A stretch of 8,911 bases of DNA from Acidobacteriota bacterium (lineage in GTDB: Bacteria > Acidobacteriota > Vicinamibacteria > Vicinamibacterales > CAVVIG01). Where the stretch lies: the NCBI GenBank assembly GCA_003222455.1, contig QHWF01000597.1:1-8911 (forward strand). The letters run 5' to 3'. Shown here one piece after another: positions 6,059 through 8,911 of the stretch. How positions within the stretch are numbered: the stretch's first letter is position 1; the number at the start of each line of letters is the position of its first letter. The translations under genes and the position numbers were made by a program. Under the pieces are notes generated by a model that was given only the letters and a program-made list of their open reading frames with translations, searched no databases and had not been told where the DNA came from.

Positions 6059-8316
6059 TTCCTCGTGGGGCCGAACGTGCTCGGCCCACCACCGGGCTGA
6101 CCTGGCCTGCCGGCGCGACTTTGCCGCCGCCGGCCGCGCGAGGCGGATTCGGTGGCCCGGCCGTTGCAATATTCGCCGTCGCGCTCGCGGTTCGTCTCGT
6201 GCACCTCTGGCAGATCCGCCGCGCGCCGTTCTTCACGGTGCTGCTTGGCGACTCGCGTGCCTATGACGAGTGGGCGCAACGCCTCGCCGGCGGCGACTGG
6301 ATCGGTCACGAGGTCTTTTATCAGGCGCCGCTCTATCCCTACTTTCTTGGACTGCTCTATGCGATCGGCGGCCGGCATCTGCTGCTGGTGCGCGTGGTGC
6401 AGGCGTTCGTCGGGTCGGCCGCGTGCGTCCTTCTCAGCCTGGCCGCGCGCCGTCTGTTCTCGGTTCGCGCTGGCCTGGCCGCGGGATTGATGCTCGCGCT
6501 TTACGCGCCGGCGATTTTTTTCGACGGCTTGATTCAGAAATCGGTCCTCGACGTGTTCTTCGTGTGTCTGGCGCTCTGGCTGATTGCGCGAATCATCACG
6601 GTCCGGCTGAAGCCGGACACTACCGAGACCGACTGGATCACACTCGGCGTCGCAATCGGCGGCTTGAGTCTCACTCGAGAAAACGCGATCGTCTTCACCG
6701 CGGTCATCGCCGTCTGGTCCTTCTGGCACTCGCCACGGGCGGCCGCGGCATTCCTGGCCGGTGTGGCTATCGTGATCGTGCCGGTCGCCATCCGCAACAG
6801 CACGGTCGGCGGCGGGTTCTATGTCACCACCTCACAGTTCGGCCCGAACTTCTACATCGGGAACAACCCGCAGTCCGACGGCTCGTATCAGCCGCTGCGG
6901 TTCGGCCGCGGCGCGCCGGAGTACGAACGTCAGGATGCGACCGAGATCGCCGAACGTGCGCTCCGGCGGAAGCTGACGCCTGCCGAAGTGTCCGGGTACT
7001 GGACCGATCGGGCACTGGACTTCATCGCCTCGAATCCAGGCGCGTGGTTGAAACTGGTCGTGCGAAAAGCTGCGCTGCTGGTGAATGCCACCGAAATGCT
7101 GGATACCGAGAGTCAGGAGTCGCACGCCGAATGGTCGGTGATCCTCCGTCTCGCGTCGGCCGTCGGGCATTTCGGCGTGCTGGTGCCGCTCGCCGTGCTC
7201 GGCATGATTGTCACGTGGCCGAACCGGACGAAGGTGACGATCGTGTACGTGATGCTCGCGGCGTATGCAGCCAGCGTCGTCCTTTTCTATGTGTTTGCGC
7301 GCTATCGGTATCCGCTCGTGCCGTTGCTCGTGCTGTTCGCCGCGGCGGCCATCACCCGGGCGGGTGGGGCTGGCAGGGCAGGTCAGGCAGGTTGGGCACG
7401 CTGGACGCGTGGGGCACGCGTGAATGGGGATGATGGAAGAGCCGGTTGGACGGGCGCGGCCGGTCGAAAGAGAACGATCGGGGCGCTTGCAGCGCTTGCG
7501 CCGGTCGCCGTGGTGTCGAACTGGCCGCTGGTCTCGTCCACGATGAATCGCGCCGTCACGGAACACAATCTCGGCGCCGCGCTGCAATCGGACGGCCGGC
7601 TCGACGAGGCGATGGCGCATTACCGCCGCGCCATCGAGCTGCGGCCGGACTACGCGCCCGCCTACAACAACCTGGCCTCCACGCTTCGTGCCGCCGGCCA
7701 GGTCCAGGATGCGGTGACCACGTATGAACTCGCGCTGACCCTTCGGCCTGACTATCCGGAAGCCCACTACAACCTGGCGAATGCGCTGCTCGATGAAGGG
7801 CAGTCCGCGGCCGCCGCCGAACACTTCCAGATCGCGCTGACGGCAATGCCCGACTCGGCCGACGTGCGCAACAATCTCGGGATCGCGCTCTCGGCAACGG
7901 GCAGGCTCGACGAAGCGATCGCCGACTTCCGGAAGGCGCTCGCGGTGGATCCCGATTCGGTCAAAGCGCACCGGAACCTCGGCGATGCCCTCATGAGACT
8001 CGGATCGCGGGTTGATGGCCTCGATCACCTGCGTCGCGCCGCGCAGCTGGCGCCCACGGACGCAGCCGTTCAGTACGATCTCGGCAGTGCGTTGCTCGAA
8101 GCCGGCGAACTGGACGAAGCGGTGGCGGTCTTGCGTGCGGCGCTTCGCCTCGCGCCGCACTCTGTCGAAGCGCACAACAACCTCGGAATCGCGCTCGGAT
8201 CGCAGGGCAAGCTCGACGACGCGATCGCAGAGTTCCAGCAGGCGTTGAAGCTCAATCCCGATTTCATCGATGCGCGACGCAACCTGGCGATGGCGCTACG
8301 GGCGAGGCGGCAATGA
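6052..8316 (+). CDS. GT-C (GT39/PMT_2-like) membrane glycosyltransferase with seven C-terminal TPRs
   Basis: 754 residues from ATG 6052. The N-terminus is Pro/Gly-rich, then a first membrane helix (37-54) is followed by the loop GDSRAYDEWA (66-75). Its acidic residues D67 and D72/E73 sit where GT-C enzymes keep the catalytic Asp/Glu; QAPLYPYFLGLLYAIGG (91-107) is typical of PMT_2. About ten hydrophobic segments follow up to 434, then a Gly/Arg-rich linker (435-475) and a last helix (476-493). Residues 501-738 are seven uninterrupted 34-residue TPRs (DNA 7552-8265) plus a capping helix. Such enzymes move a sugar from a polyprenyl-phosphate donor to an acceptor outside the cytoplasm; acceptor and sugar are unknown. 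No Shine-Dalgarno precedes ATG 6052. A TTG at 6121 would remove the Pro-rich leader and free a normal-sized promoter region, so the start is uncertain. A REP-type palindrome encodes residues 184-191. Confidence 0.87.
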   Translation: MPIPRGAERARPTTGLTWPAGATLPPPAARGGFGGPAVAIFAVALAVRLVHLWQIRRAPFFTVLLGDSRAYDEWAQRLAGGDWIGHEVFYQAPLYPYFLGLLYAIGGRHLLLVRVVQAFVGSAACVLLSLAARRLFSVRAGLAAGLMLALYAPAIFFDGLIQKSVLDVFFVCLALWLIARIITVRLKPDTTETDWITLGVAIGGLSLTRENAIVFTAVIAVWSFWHSPRAAAAFLAGVAIVIVPVAIRNSTVGGGFYVTTSQFGPNFYIGNNPQSDGSYQPLRFGRGAPEYERQDATEIAERALRRKLTPAEVSGYWTDRALDFIASNPGAWLKLVVRKAALLVNATEMLDTESQESHAEWSVILRLASAVGHFGVLVPLAVLGMIVTWPNRTKVTIVYVMLAAYAASVVLFYVFARYRYPLVPLLVLFAAAAITRAGGAGRAGQAGWARWTRGARVNGDDGRAGWTGAAGRKRTIGALAALAPVAVVSNWPLVSSTMNRAVTEHNLGAALQSDGRLDEAMAHYRRAIELRPDYAPAYNNLASTLRAAGQVQDAVTTYELALTLRPDYPEAHYNLANALLDEGQSAAAAEHFQIALTAMPDSADVRNNLGIALSATGRLDEAIADFRKALAVDPDSVKAHRNLGDALMRLGSRVDGLDHLRRAAQLAPTDAAVQYDLGSALLEAGELDEAVAVLRAALRLAPHSVEAHNNLGIALGSQGKLDDAIAEFQQALKLNPDFIDARRNLAMALRARRQ
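6601..6623. repeat. REP-like palindrome inside the glycosyltransferase gene
   Basis: A perfect 7-bp stem GTCCGGC (6601-6607), loop TGAA, stem GCCGGAC (6612-6618), then ACTAC (6619-6623). Read on the minus strand it is GTAGT plus a hairpin with a TTCA loop, the same layout as the unit at 525-547 but with different stem bases. It lies in frame and encodes VRLKPDTT at residues 184-191, in a loop between two membrane segments. Confidence 0.75.
7354..7476 (+). repeat. Low-complexity Gly/Arg/Ala/Trp linker segment in the glycosyltransferase gene
   Basis: The coding strand turns into irregular GGCAGG/GGTCAGGCAGG-type repeats (clearest at 7365-7400). They encode a basic linker such as RAGGAGRAGQAGWARW (residues 436-451) that runs on to about residue 475. 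It sits between two predicted membrane segments (to 434 and from 476), where a long flexible basic loop is not expected. It may be a replication-slippage expansion. Confidence 0.5.
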
Positions 8317-8372
8317 GGCGGCGCGCCGCGTTCGCCAACGCAGGCTCTGACTGCTTTCAGCCCAACTTCTTC

Positions 8373-8396
8373 TTCGTGTCTTCGTGTCTTCGTGGC
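8373..8396. repeat. 8-bp tandem repeat, three units
   Basis: Units TTCGTGTC (8373-8380), TTCGTGTC (8381-8388) and TTCGTGGC (8389-8396), preceded by CTTCTTC. It starts 56 bp after the glycosyltransferase stop in a spacer without a credible gene. Confidence 0.65.
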
Positions 8397-8425
8397 CCAA
8401 ATACGCCGCTGATTACCCTGATGCT

Positions 8426-8466
8426 GCTCAAAGCACATGCGGCTCGAAGCTGCCGGCGCTTTGAGC
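8426..8466. repeat. 9-bp perfect inverted repeat upstream of the sigma-factor gene
   Basis: GCTCAAAGC (8426-8434) and GCTTTGAGC (8458-8466) pair perfectly around 23 nt that contain a smaller self-complementary core (GCT CGA AGC at 8442-8450). The nearest downstream gene starts 66 bp later at 8532. With no T-run it is not a convincing intrinsic terminator; an operator or an RNA leader hairpin are alternatives. The rest of 8317-8531 holds the 8-bp array and no credible gene. Confidence 0.45.
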
Positions 8467-8531
8467 CCAGTGAACCTGCCCGTCGCCGGCGGCGTCTGGC
8501 AGGATGAAGAAGCGGTGACGAGCCCGAACTG

Positions 8532-8911
8532 ATGCACGAGCGGCAGTCCCTGGCGGTCAGCGGATTCGTAGACGTGGATACGGACCTCGAACGGGAGTTT
8601 GAAGCCCGTCTGGCTGAAACCTCAACGCTCGCCTTCCGCGTCGCCTACAGCGTGCTGCGGCATCGTGAAGACGCCGAAGACGTGGCGCAAGAGGCATTCG
8701 CCAAAGCGTACCACCGCTTCCGGCAGCTTCGCGATCGCAACGCCTTCCGCGCCTGGCTGGTGCGCATGACGTGGCGCCTCGCGCTGGATCGGCAGCGATC
8801 GGATCGGCGGCGCACCACGCGCGAAACCGCCCATCTCGATCCATCGCCATCGGCAGCAACAACCGAACAGGAAGTTGCGGCTCGTGAACGCGCCGCGCAG
8901 CTGTGGAAGGC
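8532..8911 (+). CDS. ECF-type RNA polymerase sigma-70 factor, 3' end off window
   Basis: From ATG 8532 the frame is open to the window edge (126 codons). It contains sigma-70 region 2: STLAFRVAYSVLRHREDAED at 31-50 and VAQEAFAKAYHRF at 51-63 (region 2.2, core-RNAP contact), then FRAWLVRMTWRLALDRQRSD at 72-91 (regions 2.3/2.4, -10 recognition). The start of the region 2-4 linker follows. Region 4 lies beyond the window. The frame has a TGA at 8505-8507, so ATG 8532 is the first ATG; a GTG at 8574 (VDTDLEREFEARL) is an alternative. Only a weak purine stretch precedes it. It probably controls envelope or stress genes, but target and anti-sigma factor are not visible. It is co-oriented with the glycosyltransferase, 215 bp away, so a separate transcript is likely. 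Confidence 0.87.
   Translation, partial: MHERQSLAVSGFVDVDTDLEREFEARLAETSTLAFRVAYSVLRHREDAEDVAQEAFAKAYHRFRQLRDRNAFRAWLVRMTWRLALDRQRSDRRRTTRETAHLDPSPSAATTEQEVAARERAAQLWK

Noticed and set aside
6027..6236. N-terminal extension of the monooxygenase protein to ATG 6236
   Set aside because: The 70 added residues are antisense to the N-terminus of the glycosyltransferase, low in complexity, and would put the signal segment deep inside the protein.
5689..6729. 346-codon minus-strand open frame across the divergent region
   Set aside because: It overlaps both well-supported genes in other frames, is charged and Arg/Asp-rich, and has no domain signature.
6832..8175. 447-codon minus-strand open frame opposite the glycosyltransferase
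   Set aside because: Its periodic RFDRVR/RQLRG-type residues mirror the 102-bp TPR periodicity of the real gene on the other strand; no known domain and no start signal.
8313..8507. 64-codon plus-strand frame overlapping the glycosyltransferase stop as ATGA
   Set aside because: The ATGA overlap is suggestive of coupling, but the peptide is mainly a translation of the 8-bp repeat (FFFVSSCLRG) and an Arg-rich tail, with no similarity to a known small protein.

Overview
High-GC bacterial window, most consistent with an Acidobacteriota MAG or genome (class Vicinamibacteria is my best guess). The reasons are an Oar-like TonB-dependent receptor with an N-terminal carboxypeptidase-regulatory-like domain, periplasmic cytochrome/copper-monooxygenase/TPR and 'TDCPISNRYAPE' redoxin proteins, and REP-type palindromes with a TGAA loop. 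The taxonomic call is inference; no marker gene is present.

Layout. The left two thirds is read on the minus strand, in transcription order: (i) a secreted c-type cytochrome + type II copper ascorbate-dependent monooxygenase-like + TPR protein (6026 to 4032); (ii) a 352-bp spacer rich in small repeats; (iii) a large TonB-dependent outer-membrane receptor (3679 to 613) whose 5' end is frameshifted, with the core of its first domain missing; (iv) a secreted thioredoxin-fold redoxin (562 to beyond base 1), whose first codons lie in a two-headed REP palindrome. The right third is on the plus strand: a polytopic GT-C (GT39/PMT_2-like) glycosyltransferase with seven C-terminal TPRs (6052-8316), a 215-bp spacer with a tandem repeat and a 9-bp inverted repeat, and the start of an ECF sigma-70 factor (8532 to beyond 8911). 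The two TPR genes are divergent, with start codons only 25 bp apart.

How they may work together. Redoxin and cytochrome-c/Cu-monooxygenase-like modules are, to my recollection, fused in one polypeptide in some Planctomycetes and Acidobacteria. Finding them as separate genes around a TonB receptor suggests a cell-envelope redox/uptake cluster, substrate unknown. The glycosyltransferase looks like a bacterial counterpart of the TMTC layout (GT-C membrane domain plus TPR tail).

The most notable points are the frameshift and domain-core deletion in the receptor, two REP-type elements with compensating stem changes that are both translated into protein, and an unusual set of 7-, 8- and 9-bp tandem repeats confined to the spacers. 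No tRNA, rRNA, CRISPR array, transposase or prophage gene was seen.
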